Part shown: positions 36,933 to 46,758 of the stretch, piece by piece
Position numbering within the stretch: position 1 is the first letter of the stretch
Layout: each line of letters starts with the position of its first letter
Source of the DNA: Pseudomonas hefeiensis
Lineage (GTDB): Bacteria; Pseudomonadota; Gammaproteobacteria; Pseudomonadales; Pseudomonadaceae
Assembly: GCF_030687835.1 (NCBI RefSeq)
Contig: NZ_CP117449.1
Coordinates: 5,833,001 to 5,897,000 of the forward strand
DNA length: 64,000 nt
Reading direction: 5' to 3'
Position numbers and translations under genes: made by a program
The notes under the pieces: generated by a model
What the model was told of the DNA's origin: nothing
The model's database searches: none
The model's input: the letters and a program-made list of their open reading frames with translations, nothing else

Positions 36933-37145
36933 ATGAACGACCGGATCACAGGAACCGTTAAGTGGTTCAACGATGCAAAAGGCTATGGGTTCATTACGTG
37001 TGGCGCAGGAGGCGATGAACTGTTCGTTCATTATTCAGCGATAGCAGGCGAGGGTTATAAAACCCTGAAAGAACGGCAACTCGTTTCCTTTGAAGTAGAG
37101 AAAGGCCCCAATGGCATGCAGGCCACGAGGGTGACAACGGAATAG
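36933..37145 (+). CDS. Cold shock domain protein (CspA family)
   Basis: A 70-residue single OB-fold nucleic-acid-binding protein. RNP1 is KGYGFIT (residues 16-22, normally KGFGFIT) and RNP2 is LFVHYSAI (30-37, normally VFVHFSAI). It binds single-stranded RNA/DNA and acts as an RNA chaperone. The start follows GAGGCAGGAC. The Tyr substitutions at two aromatic positions and the Cys in ITCGAGG are less common, so this is one of the divergent Csp paralogs, not necessarily cold-induced. Confidence 0.92.
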   Translation: MNDRITGTVKWFNDAKGYGFITCGAGGDELFVHYSAIAGEGYKTLKERQLVSFEVEKGPNGMQATRVTTE

Positions 37146-37200
37146 GCAAGGCACCGATCCCTCCCGGTAATGACCTCATCTGAACTGAAAAGTGGAACGT

Positions 37201-37227
37201 AAAAAAAGGGCGACTTCACGTCGCCCT
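37201..37227 (-). terminator. fdhA terminator
   Basis: GGGCGA / TCGCCC stem (37208-37213, 37221-37226) with T7 following on the minus strand, 20 bp after the fdhA stop. Confidence 0.85.
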
Positions 37228-37246
37228 CCTCACCTTTGCCAAGCGC

Positions 37247-38446
37247 TTACGCCGCACTGAACATCTTGTGCGGATCGATCACAAACTTCTTCGGTACGCC
37301 TGCATCGAACTCGCCGTAGCCTTTAGGCGCGTCGTCCAGGCTGATGACCTGTACACCGACGATTTCGGCGATGTTGATGCGATCCCACATGATCGCCTGC
37401 ATCAGTTGACGGTTGTACTTCATCACCGGGGTCTGGCCGGTGTGGAAGCTGTGGGACTTGGCCCAGCCCAGGCCGAAGCGGATGCTCAGGCTGCCCATTT
37501 TTGCCGCGGCATCGACCGCGCCCGGGTCTTCGGTGACGTAGAGGCCGGGGATGCCGATCTTGCCGGCCACGCGAACTACGCCCATCAAGGAGTTGAGCAC
37601 GGTGGCCGGGGCTTCGTGCTTGACGCCGTCATGGCCGTGGCCGCGGGCTTCGAAGCCTACCGCATCGACAGCACAGTCGACTTCAGGCTCGCCCAGCAGC
37701 GCAGCGATCTGTTCGTGCAACGGGGTGTCGGTGGACAGGTCGGCGATTTCGAAGCCCTGGGCCTTGGCGTGAGCCAGGCGGACCGGGTTGACGTCGCCAA
37801 TGATCACCACCGCCGCGCCCAACAGGCGAGCGGAAGCAGCCGCAGCCAAGCCAACCGGGCCGGCACCGGCGATGTAGACAGTGCTGCCAGGGCCAACACC
37901 CGCGGTGACGGCGCCGTGGTAGCCGGTCGGCAGAATGTCGGACAGGCAGGTCAGGTCGCGGATTTTCTCCATGGCCCGGTCGCGATCCGGCAGTTTCAGC
38001 AGGTTGAAGTCAGCGTATGGCACCATCGCGTACTCGGCCTGGCCGCCGGTCCAGTCGCCCATGTCGACATAACCGTAGGCACCGCCCGGACGCGCCGGGT
38101 TAACGCTCAGGCAAACGCCGGTGTGCATTTCCTTGCAGGAACGGCAGCGCCCGCAAGCCACGTTGAACGGAACGGACACCAGGTCGCCGATTTGCAGGTT
38201 CTCGACGTCGCTGCCCTTTTCGATCACTTCGCCGGTGATTTCATGACCCAGGACCAGCCCGGTCTGGGCAGTTGTGCGACCGCGCACCATGTGTTGGTCG
38301 GAGCCACAGATGTTGGTGGATACCACGCGCAGGATGACACCGTGCTCAATCTTCCTGCCACGCGGGTCCTGCATTTTTGGATAGTCGATTTTCTGTACTT
38401 CGACCTTGCCGTTGCCGAGATACACGACACCACGATTACCAGACAT
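37247..38446 (-). CDS. fdhA: Glutathione-independent formaldehyde dehydrogenase
   Basis: Zinc- and NAD-dependent oxidation of formaldehyde to formate, cytoplasmic; it removes formaldehyde released by the betaine, dimethylglycine and sarcosine demethylations encoded upstream. ATG 38446 gives MSGNRGVVYLGNGKVEV, 399 residues, the Pseudomonas PFDH length. Catalytic zinc site STNICGSDQHMVRGR (Cys near 47) and GHEITGEV, structural zinc Cys set CGRCRSCKEMHTGVC near 98-112, and Rossmann segment VYIAGAGPVGLAAAASA. The inserted loop after residue 110 is typical of this subfamily. Confidence 0.96.
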   Translation of the reverse strand: MSGNRGVVYLGNGKVEVQKIDYPKMQDPRGRKIEHGVILRVVSTNICGSDQHMVRGRTTAQTGLVLGHEITGEVIEKGSDVENLQIGDLVSVPFNVACGRCRSCKEMHTGVCLSVNPARPGGAYGYVDMGDWTGGQAEYAMVPYADFNLLKLPDRDRAMEKIRDLTCLSDILPTGYHGAVTAGVGPGSTVYIAGAGPVGLAAAASARLLGAAVVIIGDVNPVRLAHAKAQGFEIADLSTDTPLHEQIAALLGEPEVDCAVDAVGFEARGHGHDGVKHEAPATVLNSLMGVVRVAGKIGIPGLYVTEDPGAVDAAAKMGSLSIRFGLGWAKSHSFHTGQTPVMKYNRQLMQAIMWDRINIAEIVGVQVISLDDAPKGYGEFDAGVPKKFVIDPHKMFSAA

Positions 38447-38552
38447 GCTTTCACCTCGCTGTTGTTTTTGTGGAACTGCGTTGCCCAGGCAGGCAGCGCG
38501 TTGATTGCTCGGGTAGTGCTTGTGTCTTGTTTCTTTGTTGTCTGTAAGGGCC

Positions 38553-38648
38553 TCATCGCGAGCAGGCTCGCTCCCACAGGGTTTTGAGTTGTACATAGAA
38601 CCCAGTCATGCCCCAGATCCACTGTGGGAGCGAGCCTGCTCGCGATGG
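38553..38648. repeat. REPIN
   Basis: Inverted CATCGCGAGCAGGCTCGCTC / TGTGGGAGCGAGCCTGCTCG, GAGCCTGCTC variant, between purU and fdhA. Confidence 0.88.
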
Positions 38649-38652
38649 CGAT

Positions 38653-39510
38653 CTAAAGAACAACGGTTCGGTTGGCATTGAGAAACACCCGCCGCTCAAT
38701 GTGATACCCCACCGCCCGGGCCAGCGTCAGCCCTTCGATGTCCCGGCCCTTGGCGATCAGGTCTTCGGGATAGTGGCTGTGGTCCACCACTTCCACGCCT
38801 TGGGCGATGATCGGGCCTTCGTCCAGGTCGTTGTTGATGTAGTGCGCCGTGGCGCCGACCAGTTTCACGCCTTTGTTGTAGGCCTGGTGATACGGCTTGG
38901 CACCCTTGAAGCCCGGCAACAGCGAGTGATGGATATTGATCGCCTTGCCGTCGAGTTTGCGGCACAGCTCCGGCGACAGCACTTGCATGTAACGGGCGAG
39001 AATCACCAGCTCGGCGCCGGTGTCTTCGATCACCTGCCACACCTGTCGCTCCTGGGACGGTTTGTCGTTCGGGTCCAGGGGGAAATGGTAGTAGGGAATC
39101 TGGTGCCAGTCGGCCAGCGGCTTGAGGTCCGGGTGGTTGGACACCACCGCCACGACGTCCATGGACAGCTGGCCGATACGCTGACGGTAGAGCAAGTCGT
39201 TGAGGCAGTGATCGGCCTTGGAGACCATGATCACCACTTTGGGCCGGTAGTTGGGCGCAGTCAGTTCGAAGACCATGCCAAAAGCTTCGGCACGCTCGGC
39301 CAAGCCGGCGCGAAAGTGCTGTTCGTCAAAGCCATCCGGTTGGCGAAACTCCACACGAATGAAAAAACGCCCCGACAGCCGGTCGTCGAAGGAATGGTGC
39401 TCGGTGACGTAGCAGCCCTGCTCGAACAGAAAGCGCGTCACCGCGTCCACCGTGCCGAGCACGCTAGGGCAGTCGGCAGTCAAGATCCATGTGTCTGGGG
39501 CGCGGCTCAT
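38653..39510 (-). CDS. purU: Formyltetrahydrofolate deformylase
   Basis: Hydrolyses 10-formyl-THF to formate and THF, regenerating THF when one-carbon units accumulate, as they do when sarcosine oxidase loads folate. ATG 39510 (MSRAPDTWILTADCPS, 285 residues). N-terminal ACT domain (9-85: ILTADCPSVLGTVDAVTRFL) and formyltransferase domain with ILARYMQVLSPELC, NIHHSLLPGF (catalytic His near 226) and LDEGPIIAQGVEVVDHSH (catalytic Asp). It is a second purU-type copy specific to the betaine locus in relatives (PA5420). Confidence 0.95.
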   Translation of the reverse strand: MSRAPDTWILTADCPSVLGTVDAVTRFLFEQGCYVTEHHSFDDRLSGRFFIRVEFRQPDGFDEQHFRAGLAERAEAFGMVFELTAPNYRPKVVIMVSKADHCLNDLLYRQRIGQLSMDVVAVVSNHPDLKPLADWHQIPYYHFPLDPNDKPSQERQVWQVIEDTGAELVILARYMQVLSPELCRKLDGKAINIHHSLLPGFKGAKPYHQAYNKGVKLVGATAHYINNDLDEGPIIAQGVEVVDHSHYPEDLIAKGRDIEGLTLARAVGYHIERRVFLNANRTVVL

Positions 39511-39523
39511 TGCGGTGACTCCT

Positions 39524-39654
39524 GTGGCGAGGGGATTTATCCCCGTCGGGCTGCGAAGCAGCCCCAAAAAGCTTGATGTGATCGGCCTGACGTACTGAGG
39601 TGGCAGGTTTGGGGTCTGCTGTGCAGCCCAACGGGGATAAATCCCCTCGCCACA
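39524..39654. repeat. Inverted repeat of a second extragenic family
   Basis: GTGGCGAGGGGATTTATCCC (39525 on) and GGGATAAATCCCCTCGCCAC (39635-39654) form long perfect arms, extended inward by GGGCTG / CAGCCC. Sequence and length differ from the GTGGGAGC REPs. It lies between soxG and purU. Confidence 0.85.
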
Positions 39655-39676
39655 AAAGGACAGCGTCCAACCTTAG

Positions 39677-40309
39677 TCAGGCCTGCACGCTCAAGCCATA
39701 CTCAGCCGCTGCATCCTGCAACCACAGCCACCAGTAATCGGAGAAGCTGCGGCGAATCAGCAGTTCCCAAGTGTCTTCACCGGTATGGCGGATCACCAGT
39801 TGCGACTTGGCGAACACTGTGCCCACGGCCTTGCCTACCGGGAAGTTGTTTGGGTGTACATCGTAGCTGGTGGATTTCATCAGCACGTCGCGCACGTTCG
39901 GACCGGACAGCTCGAGGATCTGCTGGCCGCCGCTGACGTTGACGATCTGGATGTGCAGATCGCCCAGGGCTTGGCGCAGGTTTTTCTCGGCGGCAAATTC
40001 TTCGCCGCTTGGCACCACCAGCAGCCACTCGTCCGGGCCGAGCCATTGCAGGCTGGTTTCGCCCTTGATGATGACGGTCAGCGCACCCGGTAGTTCCAGG
40101 CCAAGAGCCTTGTGCACGCCAGCGGCGAACGCGGGATCATGACCATCGCCACGAAGGGTCAGGTGGCCCAGGAGTTTTTTCTCGCGCACGGTCACGCCGG
40201 CGTTCTTGCGACCCTTGCCCACCATGCTGGCGAGGTCGGCATGGTGCAGCGATGACTCGGCTTTGGCCCCGGTGGTTGGGCGTTGTTGGTACACGTTGAC
40301 TGCGGTCAT
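39677..40309 (-). CDS. soxG: Sarcosine oxidase subunit gamma
   Basis: The gamma subunit of heterotetrameric sarcosine oxidase, 210 residues from ATG 40309 (MTAVNVYQQRPTTGAKAESS). It resembles the aminomethyltransferase N-terminal fold (GLELPGALTVIIKGETSLQW; WLLVVPSGEEFAAEK) and assists folate-dependent capture of the one-carbon unit. Last gene of soxBDAG; separated from soxA by 160 bp holding a REPIN. Confidence 0.94.
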   Translation of the reverse strand: MTAVNVYQQRPTTGAKAESSLHHADLASMVGKGRKNAGVTVREKKLLGHLTLRGDGHDPAFAAGVHKALGLELPGALTVIIKGETSLQWLGPDEWLLVVPSGEEFAAEKNLRQALGDLHIQIVNVSGGQQILELSGPNVRDVLMKSTSYDVHPNNFPVGKAVGTVFAKSQLVIRHTGEDTWELLIRRSFSDYWWLWLQDAAAEYGLSVQA

Positions 40310-40356
40310 ATGGAGCACCTGTCTTGAATTCTGCTTTGACCTGCCGATGCGTGGGG

Positions 40357-40445
40357 CTGTGGGAGCAAGGCTTGCCCGCGATCAACGATAACGCAGTCTA
40401 ACGGCTACCGTGTCGCCTGCATCGCGAGCAAGCTTTGCTTCCACA
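40357..40445. repeat. REPIN between soxA and soxG
   Basis: CTGTGGGAGCAAGGCTTGCC and the inverted ATCGCGAGCAAGCTTTGCTT-CCACA; the two halves belong to slightly different REP variants. Confidence 0.8.
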
Positions 40446-40469
40446 TGCCCCCACCACAGGGCTTAAGAT

Positions 40470-43400
40470 TTAAATGTTCTGCCGATCCCCCTTCGGATCG
40501 AAGAACACCGAAGAAACAATCTCTGCCTCGATCACGCTGCCGTCGGCCAGGGGCGCGAACACTCGCTCGCCCATCCGCTTGAGGCCGCCCTTGACCACAC
40601 CCATGGCAAATGAATAACCCAGGGAGTTGTGGGCGTAGCTGGAGGTCACGTGACCGACCATGGACATCGGGATCGCCTGCTTGGTGTTGAACACCAGTTG
40701 CGCGCCTTCCGGCAGCCAGACATTCGGGTCGATCGGCTTGAGGCCCACCAGTTGCTTGCGGTCCTCACGCACACAGTCTTCGCGATTCATGCCACGCCAG
40801 CCGATCCACGAGAACGGCTTGGTCCGGCCTACGCACCAGCCCATGTTCAGGTCGTCCGGGGTCATCGAGCTGTCGGTGTCCTGACCGACGATGATGAAGC
40901 CCTTCTCGGCCCGCAATACGTGCATGGTTTCGGTGCCATACGGGGTCAGGTTGTACTTCTTGCCCGCCTCGACGATCTGCTCGAGCACGCCCATGGCGTA
41001 GTCGGCCTGCACGTTGACTTCGTACGACAGTTCACCGGTGAACGAGATACGGAACACCCGCGCCGGTACACCACCGACCAGGCCTTCTTTCCAGGTCATG
41101 AACGGGAAAGCGTCCTTGTCCAGGTCGATGTCGGTGACTTCGCTCAGCAGCTTGCGGCTGTTGGGGCCCGACAGGGTCATGGTCGCCCAGTGGTCGGTGA
41201 CCGAAGTGAAGTACACCTTCAGGTCCGGCCATTCGGTCTGGTGATAGATCTCCAGCCATTGCAGCACGCGCGCCGCGCCGCCAGTGGTGGTGGTCATCAC
41301 GAAGTGGTTGTCCGCCAGACAGGCCGTCACGCCGTCGTCGAAGACCATGCCGTCTTCCTTGCACATCAGGCCGTAGCGGGCCTTGCCCACGTCGAGCTTG
41401 GTCCAGGCGTTGGTGTAGATGCGGTTAAGGAACTCGCGGGTATCCGGGCCCTGGATATCGATCTTGCCCAGGGTCGAGGCATCCAGCAGGCCGACGCTGT
41501 CGCGCACGGCTTTGCATTCGCGCTTGACCGCAGCGTGCATGTCTTCGCCGTTTTTGGGGAAGTACCAAGGGCGCTTCCACTGGCCGACGTCTTCGAATTC
41601 AGCGCCGTTTTTCACATGCCAGGCATGCAGCGCGGTGAAGCGCACCGGCTCGAAGATGTGCCCGCAGTGCCTGCCGGCTATCGCGCCGAAGGTCACCGGC
41701 GTGTAGTTCGGCCGGAACATGGTGGTGCCCATCTGCGGGATGCTCACGTTCAGCGAACGGGCCGCGATGGCCAGGCCGTTGACGTTGCCCAGCTTGCCTT
41801 GGTCAGTACCGAAACCCAGTGCAGTGTAGCGCTTGACGTGTTCGACCGACTCGAAGCCTTCGCGGGTAGCGAGTTCGATAGCGGCGGCGGTCACGTCGTT
41901 CTGCAGGTCGACGAATTGCTTCGGCGCCCGTGCGGTGGTTTTTTCATGCGGCACCTGGAACAGCGCCAGGGTCGGTTCTTCCTGGCGGCTCAGGGCTTTG
42001 GGCAACACACCCTCCACCGCTTTGAAACCGGCTTCGCTGGCCGCGCGCACGCCACCTTCGAAACCATCGGCCAAGGTGTCGCCCAGGCTGTAGACGCCAT
42101 TCACGCCGCCGACGCACACGCGTTTCTGCGGTGCTTCGCCCGGTACGAAACCGAGGATGTCTTCACGCCAGATCGGCTTGCCGCCCAGGTGCGAAGCCAG
42201 GTGGACCACCGGGCTGTAGCCGCCGGAGCTGGCCACCAGGTCGCAGTCCAGCCATTCGCCGGGACTGGTGACTTTGTGCGCCTTGACGTCAATGGCGGCG
42301 ATGCGGGCCCCGGTGACGCGCTTGCTGCCACGGGCCTCGATCACGGCGCTGCCGGTGAGGATGCGGATGCCTTTGGCACGCGCCTCTTCCACCAGCGCAC
42401 CACGCGGGTTGCTGCGAGCGTCGGCGATGGCCACCACTTGCAGGCTGGCGTCGAGCCAGTCCAGAGCCACGCGATAGGCGTGATCGTTGTTGGTGCTCAA
42501 CACCAGTTTTTTGCCCGGCGCCACGCCGTAGCGACGCACGTAGGTGGACACCGCGCCGGCCAGCATGTTGCCCGGTACGTCGTTGTTGCCGTAAACCAAT
42601 GGCCGCTCGCAGGCACCGGTTGCCAGTACCACGCGCTTGGCGCGGACCCGATTGATGCGCTGGCGGACCTGGCCGATTGGCGCACGGTCGCCCAAGTGGT
42701 CGGTGAGGCGCTCGTGGATGGTCAGGAAGTTATGGTCGTGGTAACCGTTCACCGTGGCGCGAGGCAACAGCAGCACTTCTGGCATCGAGCGCAGTTCAGC
42801 CACCGCCGCAGCGACCCATTCGGTCGCTGGCTTGCCGTCCAGGCTCTCGCGGGAATCGAGCAGGCTGCCGCCGAACTCTTCCTGCTCGTCGGCCAGGATC
42901 ACCCGCGCACCGCTGCGGGCCGCGGCCAATGCGGCGGCCAGGCCAGCAGGGCCGGCGCCGACAATCAGCACGTCGCAATGACGGTTCATGTAGTCGTAGG
43001 TGTCCGGATCGTTCTCGGTCGGCGAGCGACCCAGGCCCGCGGCCTTGCGGATGTACTTCTCGTAGGTCATCCAGAACGATTGCGGGTACATGAAGGTTTT
43101 GTAGTAGAAACCCGGCGGCATCAGCTTGCCGCCGACCTTGCCGAGAATTCCCATCATGTCGTTGTTCACGTTCGGCCAGCCGTTGGTGCTGGTGGCGACC
43201 AACCCTTGATACAGCGCCTGTTGCGTGGCGCGCACGTTAGGGATTTGCGTGGCTTCGGTGGCGCCGATCTGCAATACCGCGTTCGGCTCTTCGGCACCGG
43301 CGGCAAAGATGCCACGCGGACGGGAATACTTGAAGCTGCGGCCGATGATGTCAACGCCGTTGGCCAGCAGTGCAGCGGCCAGGGAATCGCCCTCGAAGCC

Positions 43401-43487
43401 TTTATAGGTCTGACCGTTGAAGGTGAAGCTCAGCACTTTGTTGCGGTCGATCCGTCCGCCGTTGGACAGGCGATTGATCTGGCTCAT
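40470..43487 (-). CDS. soxA: Sarcosine oxidase subunit alpha
   Basis: The 1005-residue alpha subunit of heterotetrameric sarcosine oxidase (sarcosine to glycine, with the methyl group passed to THF as methylene-THF and electrons to O2). N-terminal ferredoxin-like part (VLSFTFNGQTYKGFEGDSLA, 15-110), NAD/dinucleotide-binding domain (DVLIVGAGPAGLAAALAAAR near 172; a second GxGxxG-like region beyond), and a C-terminal GcvT-like folate domain from about residue 600 (LDASTLGKIDIQGPDTREFL; VFRISFTGELSYEVNVQ). The ATG overlaps the soxD stop by 4 bp. Confidence 0.97.
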   Translation of the reverse strand: MSQINRLSNGGRIDRNKVLSFTFNGQTYKGFEGDSLAAALLANGVDIIGRSFKYSRPRGIFAAGAEEPNAVLQIGATEATQIPNVRATQQALYQGLVATSTNGWPNVNNDMMGILGKVGGKLMPPGFYYKTFMYPQSFWMTYEKYIRKAAGLGRSPTENDPDTYDYMNRHCDVLIVGAGPAGLAAALAAARSGARVILADEQEEFGGSLLDSRESLDGKPATEWVAAAVAELRSMPEVLLLPRATVNGYHDHNFLTIHERLTDHLGDRAPIGQVRQRINRVRAKRVVLATGACERPLVYGNNDVPGNMLAGAVSTYVRRYGVAPGKKLVLSTNNDHAYRVALDWLDASLQVVAIADARSNPRGALVEEARAKGIRILTGSAVIEARGSKRVTGARIAAIDVKAHKVTSPGEWLDCDLVASSGGYSPVVHLASHLGGKPIWREDILGFVPGEAPQKRVCVGGVNGVYSLGDTLADGFEGGVRAASEAGFKAVEGVLPKALSRQEEPTLALFQVPHEKTTARAPKQFVDLQNDVTAAAIELATREGFESVEHVKRYTALGFGTDQGKLGNVNGLAIAARSLNVSIPQMGTTMFRPNYTPVTFGAIAGRHCGHIFEPVRFTALHAWHVKNGAEFEDVGQWKRPWYFPKNGEDMHAAVKRECKAVRDSVGLLDASTLGKIDIQGPDTREFLNRIYTNAWTKLDVGKARYGLMCKEDGMVFDDGVTACLADNHFVMTTTTGGAARVLQWLEIYHQTEWPDLKVYFTSVTDHWATMTLSGPNSRKLLSEVTDIDLDKDAFPFMTWKEGLVGGVPARVFRISFTGELSYEVNVQADYAMGVLEQIVEAGKKYNLTPYGTETMHVLRAEKGFIIVGQDTDSSMTPDDLNMGWCVGRTKPFSWIGWRGMNREDCVREDRKQLVGLKPIDPNVWLPEGAQLVFNTKQAIPMSMVGHVTSSYAHNSLGYSFAMGVVKGGLKRMGERVFAPLADGSVIEAEIVSSVFFDPKGDRQNI

Positions 43488-43813
43488 ACCTTCTCTCCCA
43501 GAGCCTGCGCAGCCGCTTTCGGACTCTCAGCCTTGTCGGTGAATTGCGGCTTTTGGCCGATCTTGTAGGTTTCCAGGATCTCGTAGGTCACGGTGTCACG
43601 CGTCACGTTGAAATACTGACGGCAACCGGCGACGTGGTCCCACAGCTCATGGTGCAACCCACGCGGGTTGTCGCGGAAGAACATGTAGTCGCCCCACTGC
43701 TCGTCGGTGCAGGCATTCGGATCCAGCGGACGCGGGATGTGCGCCTGGCCGGATGCATGGAATTCCTCTTCGGAGCGCAGTTCGCCGCAGTGAGGACAGA
43801 AGATGTGCAACAT
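43484..43813 (-). CDS. soxD: Sarcosine oxidase subunit delta
   Basis: A 109-residue zinc-binding subunit. The N-terminal MLHIFCPHCGELRSEEEFHA and the later DHVAGCRQYFNVTRDT provide the Cys/His ligands (CPHC at 6-9, a His and Cys near 63-67) of the structural zinc. The stop overlaps soxA and it begins 14 bp after soxB, so all are coupled. Confidence 0.95.
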   Translation of the reverse strand: MLHIFCPHCGELRSEEEFHASGQAHIPRPLDPNACTDEQWGDYMFFRDNPRGLHHELWDHVAGCRQYFNVTRDTVTYEILETYKIGQKPQFTDKAESPKAAAQALGEKV

Positions 43814-43827
43814 AGGGATTTCTCCTG

Positions 43828-45078
43828 TTAGTGGGCGACGGCAGCAGCGCCGTGTTCGTCGATCAGGGCGCCGTTGTGGAAACGGTCGATGGAAAACGGC
43901 GCGGCCAGCGGGTGCATTTCACCCTTGGCCAGGCTTGCAGCGAAAACGTTGCCCGAGCCCGGGGTGGCCTTGAAGCCGCCAGTGCCCCAACCGCAGTTGA
44001 AGAACATGTTCGGCACCGGGGTCTTGGAGATGATCGGGCAGGCGTCCGGCGTGGTGTCGACGATGCCGCCCCACTGGCGGTTCATCCGCACCCGCGAGAG
44101 CACCGGGAACATCTCGACGATGGCCTGAACCGTGTGTTCGATCACCGGGTACGAGCCACGCTGGCCGTAGCCGTTGTAGCCGTCGATACCGGCACCGATC
44201 ACCAGGTCGCCCTTGTCGGACTGGCTGATGTAGCCGTGCACGGCGTTGGACATGATGACGCTGTCGATAATCGGCTTGATCGGCTCCGACACCAGCGCTT
44301 GCAGCGGGTGGGATTCGATCGGCAGGCGAAAGCCCGCGAGCTTGGCCATGTGCCCGGAGTTACCGGCCGTCACCACGCCGACGCGCTTGGCGCCGATGAA
44401 GCCTTTGTTGGTTTCCACGCCGATGCAGACACCGTTTTCCTTGCGGAAACCGATCACTTCGGTCTGCTGGATCAGGTCCACACCCAAGGCATCGGCCGCC
44501 CGGGCAAAGCCCCAGGCCACGGCATCGTGACGGGCCACGCCGCCGCGACGCTGGACGGTGGCGCCCATCACCGGGTAGCGGGTGTTTTTCGAGCAGTCCA
44601 GGTACGGAATCTCGTCAGCCACTTGCTTGGCATTGAGCAGCTCGCCGTCCACACCGTTGAGGCGGTTGGCGCTGACACGGCGCTCGGAGTCACGAATGTC
44701 CTGCAGGGTGTGGCACAGGTTGTAGACGCCGCGCTGGGAAAACATCACGTTGTAGTTCAGGTCCTGGGACAGGCCTTCCCAGAGTTTCATCGCATGTTCG
44801 TACAGGTGGGCCGATTCGTCCCACAGGTAGTTGGAGCGCACGATGGTGGTGTTGCGCGCGGTGTTACCGCCGCCCAGCCAACCCTTCTCGACCACCGCCA
44901 CGTTGGTGATGCCGTGTTCCTTGGCCAGGTAGTACGCCGTAGCCAGACCATGCCCGCCACCGCCGACGATGACCACGTCGTAAACCTTTTTCGGGGTCGG
45001 CGTGCGCCACATCCGCTGCCAGTTTTCATGATGGCTGAGAGAGTGTTTGAAGAGGCCGAAGCCCGAATAGCGTTGCAT
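43828..45078 (-). CDS. soxB: Sarcosine oxidase subunit beta
   Basis: Catalytic flavoprotein subunit, 416 residues, carrying FAD and covalent FMN. I prefer ATG 45078 ([20 protein letters not shown]) to the ATG two codons upstream because GGAG then sits 8 bp away. FAD-binding [20 protein letters not shown] near 33-52, [20 protein letters not shown] near 70-90, and the C-terminal [20 protein letters not shown] and [14 protein letters not shown]. It follows glyA by 21 bp. Confidence 0.97.
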   Translation of the reverse strand: MQRYSGFGLFKHSLSHHENWQRMWRTPTPKKVYDVVIVGGGGHGLATAYYLAKEHGITNVAVVEKGWLGGGNTARNTTIVRSNYLWDESAHLYEHAMKLWEGLSQDLNYNVMFSQRGVYNLCHTLQDIRDSERRVSANRLNGVDGELLNAKQVADEIPYLDCSKNTRYPVMGATVQRRGGVARHDAVAWGFARAADALGVDLIQQTEVIGFRKENGVCIGVETNKGFIGAKRVGVVTAGNSGHMAKLAGFRLPIESHPLQALVSEPIKPIIDSVIMSNAVHGYISQSDKGDLVIGAGIDGYNGYGQRGSYPVIEHTVQAIVEMFPVLSRVRMNRQWGGIVDTTPDACPIISKTPVPNMFFNCGWGTGGFKATPGSGNVFAASLAKGEMHPLAAPFSIDRFHNGALIDEHGAAAVAH

Positions 45079-45099
45079 AGTCATTACTCCAAAACCGAC

Positions 45100-46353
45100 T
45101 CAGCGATAAACCGGGAAGTCCGCGCACAGGGCCGCCACTTGCTGGGCAACATTGGCCTCGACATCGGCGTCGCCGAGGTTGTCGAGGATGTCGCAGATCC
45201 AGCCGGCCAGCGTCACGCACTGGGTGACTTTGAAGCCACGGGTGGTCACCGCCGGGGTGCCGATGCGCAGGCCCGAGGTCACGAACGGCGATTGCGGGTC
45301 GTTCGGCACGGCATTCTTGTTGACGGTGATGTGGGCGCGGCCCAGGGCGGCGTCGGCGTCCTTGCCGGTCAGGCCCTGACGGATCAGGCTGACCAGGAAC
45401 AAGTGGTTATCGGTGCCGCCGGACACTACATCGTAGCCGCGCTTGATGAACACGCCAGCCATGGCCTGGGCGTTGTCGATCACTTGCTGCTGGTAGACCT
45501 TGAAGCCTGGCTCCGCCGCTTCCTTGAAGCACACCGCCTTGCCGGCGATGACGTGCATCAGCGGGCCGCCCTGGGCACCGGGGAATACGGCAGCGTTGAG
45601 CTTTTTCTCGATCTCTTCGTTGGCCTTGGCCAGGATCAGGCCGCCACGCGGACCGCGCAGGGTTTTGTGGGTGGTGGTGGTGACCACGTCGGCGTAAGGC
45701 AGCGGGTTTGGATACAGACCGGCGGCGACCAGACCGGCGACGTGGGCCATGTCGACGAACAACAGAGCTCCGACCTTATCGGCGATCTGGCGGAAACGTG
45801 GGAAATCCAGGGTCTTGGAGTAAGCCGAGAAGCCGGCGACGATCATCTTCGGTTTGTGCTCGACCGCTAGGCGCTCGACTTCGTCGTAGTCGATCAGGCC
45901 GGTGGTGGTGTCGATGCCGTACTGAACCGCGTTGTAGAGTTTGCCCGAGGACGACACCTTGGCACCGTGGGTCAGGTGACCGCCGTGGGCCAGGCTCATG
46001 CCCAGGATGGTATCGCCGGCCTGCAACAAGGCCAGGTACACCGCACTGTTGGCCGAAGACCCGGAGTGCGGCTGGACGTTGGCGTAATCGGCACCGAACA
46101 ACTGCTTGGCGCGTTCGATAGCCAGGGCTTCGACTTTGTCGACATGCTCGCAGCCGCCGTAGTAACGCTTGCCCGGATAGCCTTCGGCGTACTTGTTGGT
46201 CAGGCCGCTGCCCTGGGCTTGCATCACACGTTTGCTGGTGTAGTTTTCTGACGCGATCAGCTCGATGTGATCTTCCTGGCGTTGCTCCTCGGCATTCATC
46301 GCCGCCAGCAGTGCATCGTCGTAACCCTGGATCTGGTCTTGCTTGCTGAACAT
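45100..46353 (-). CDS. glyA: Serine hydroxymethyltransferase
   Basis: PLP enzyme joining glycine and methylene-THF to serine, consuming both products of sarcosine oxidase. It has 417 residues from ATG 46353 ([19 protein letters not shown]). Motifs: [20 protein letters not shown] near 28-50, [17 protein letters not shown] region near 120, and the Schiff-base Lys in [19 protein letters not shown] near 225-235. First gene of glyA-soxBDAG, as in the PA5415-PA5419 operon; pseudomonads have other glyA copies for housekeeping. Confidence 0.97.
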   Translation of the reverse strand: MFSKQDQIQGYDDALLAAMNAEEQRQEDHIELIASENYTSKRVMQAQGSGLTNKYAEGYPGKRYYGGCEHVDKVEALAIERAKQLFGADYANVQPHSGSSANSAVYLALLQAGDTILGMSLAHGGHLTHGAKVSSSGKLYNAVQYGIDTTTGLIDYDEVERLAVEHKPKMIVAGFSAYSKTLDFPRFRQIADKVGALLFVDMAHVAGLVAAGLYPNPLPYADVVTTTTHKTLRGPRGGLILAKANEEIEKKLNAAVFPGAQGGPLMHVIAGKAVCFKEAAEPGFKVYQQQVIDNAQAMAGVFIKRGYDVVSGGTDNHLFLVSLIRQGLTGKDADAALGRAHITVNKNAVPNDPQSPFVTSGLRIGTPAVTTRGFKVTQCVTLAGWICDILDNLGDADVEANVAQQVAALCADFPVYR

Positions 46354-46539
46354 CGCGTCTCTCCCAGCGGCGGCGGTGCGCCTTTCGTCTCGGTGAGGCA
46401 CTGACCACCGTTCGGTCGTGCCCTTTGGAAGCGATGGTATGGCCGGCGCAGGCAGGTCAAATGCCTATGGACGCCACGCAAAGGTGCGTTTACGACATGC
46501 GTTCAAAGAGTCTGAGTCAAGGCCTGCGGGATACCCCTG

Positions 46540-46758
46540 TGGGAGTGAGGTCTATGGGATAGCACTGGGATGACCCTGTGGGAGCAAGGCTTGCCCGCGA
46601 TGAAAGCGACGCGGTCTCCCATGGACCGAGGTGCCTGGATCGCGAGCAAGCTTTGCTCCCACAGGGTTATCCCTCAGGCTTTGCTCTCACAGGGCTATCC
46701 CACAGGCCTTGCTCCTCCCACAGCGCTATCCAACAGGCTTTGCTCCCACAGGGCTAGG
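46540..46758. repeat. REPIN plus tandem half-REP array
   Basis: A REPIN (46575-46663; spacer GACCGAGGTGCCTGGATCGC, as at 59359-59448) is followed by four head-to-tail units of about 28, 28, 31 and 25 bp starting CAAGCTTTGCTCCCACAGGG (46647), CAGGCTTTGCTCTCACAGGG (46675), CAGGCCTTGCTCCTCCCACA (46703) and CAGGCTTTGCTCCCACAGGG (46734). The array runs into the last codon of traX. Further half-copies (CCTGTGGGAG) lie at 46540-46580. The rest of the 46354-46539 gap should hold the glyA promoter; I see no clear elements. Confidence 0.85.

Noticed and set aside
40629..43568. A 979-codon plus-strand open frame opposite soxA
   Set aside because: It is the complement of soxA, whose motifs and operon overlaps are clear; the plus-strand peptide is rich in His/Gly/Ala/Val with no domain, the usual shadow in GC-rich DNA.
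46540..46758. CRISPR array
   Set aside because: The units are contiguous half-REPs without unique spacers and there are no cas genes.
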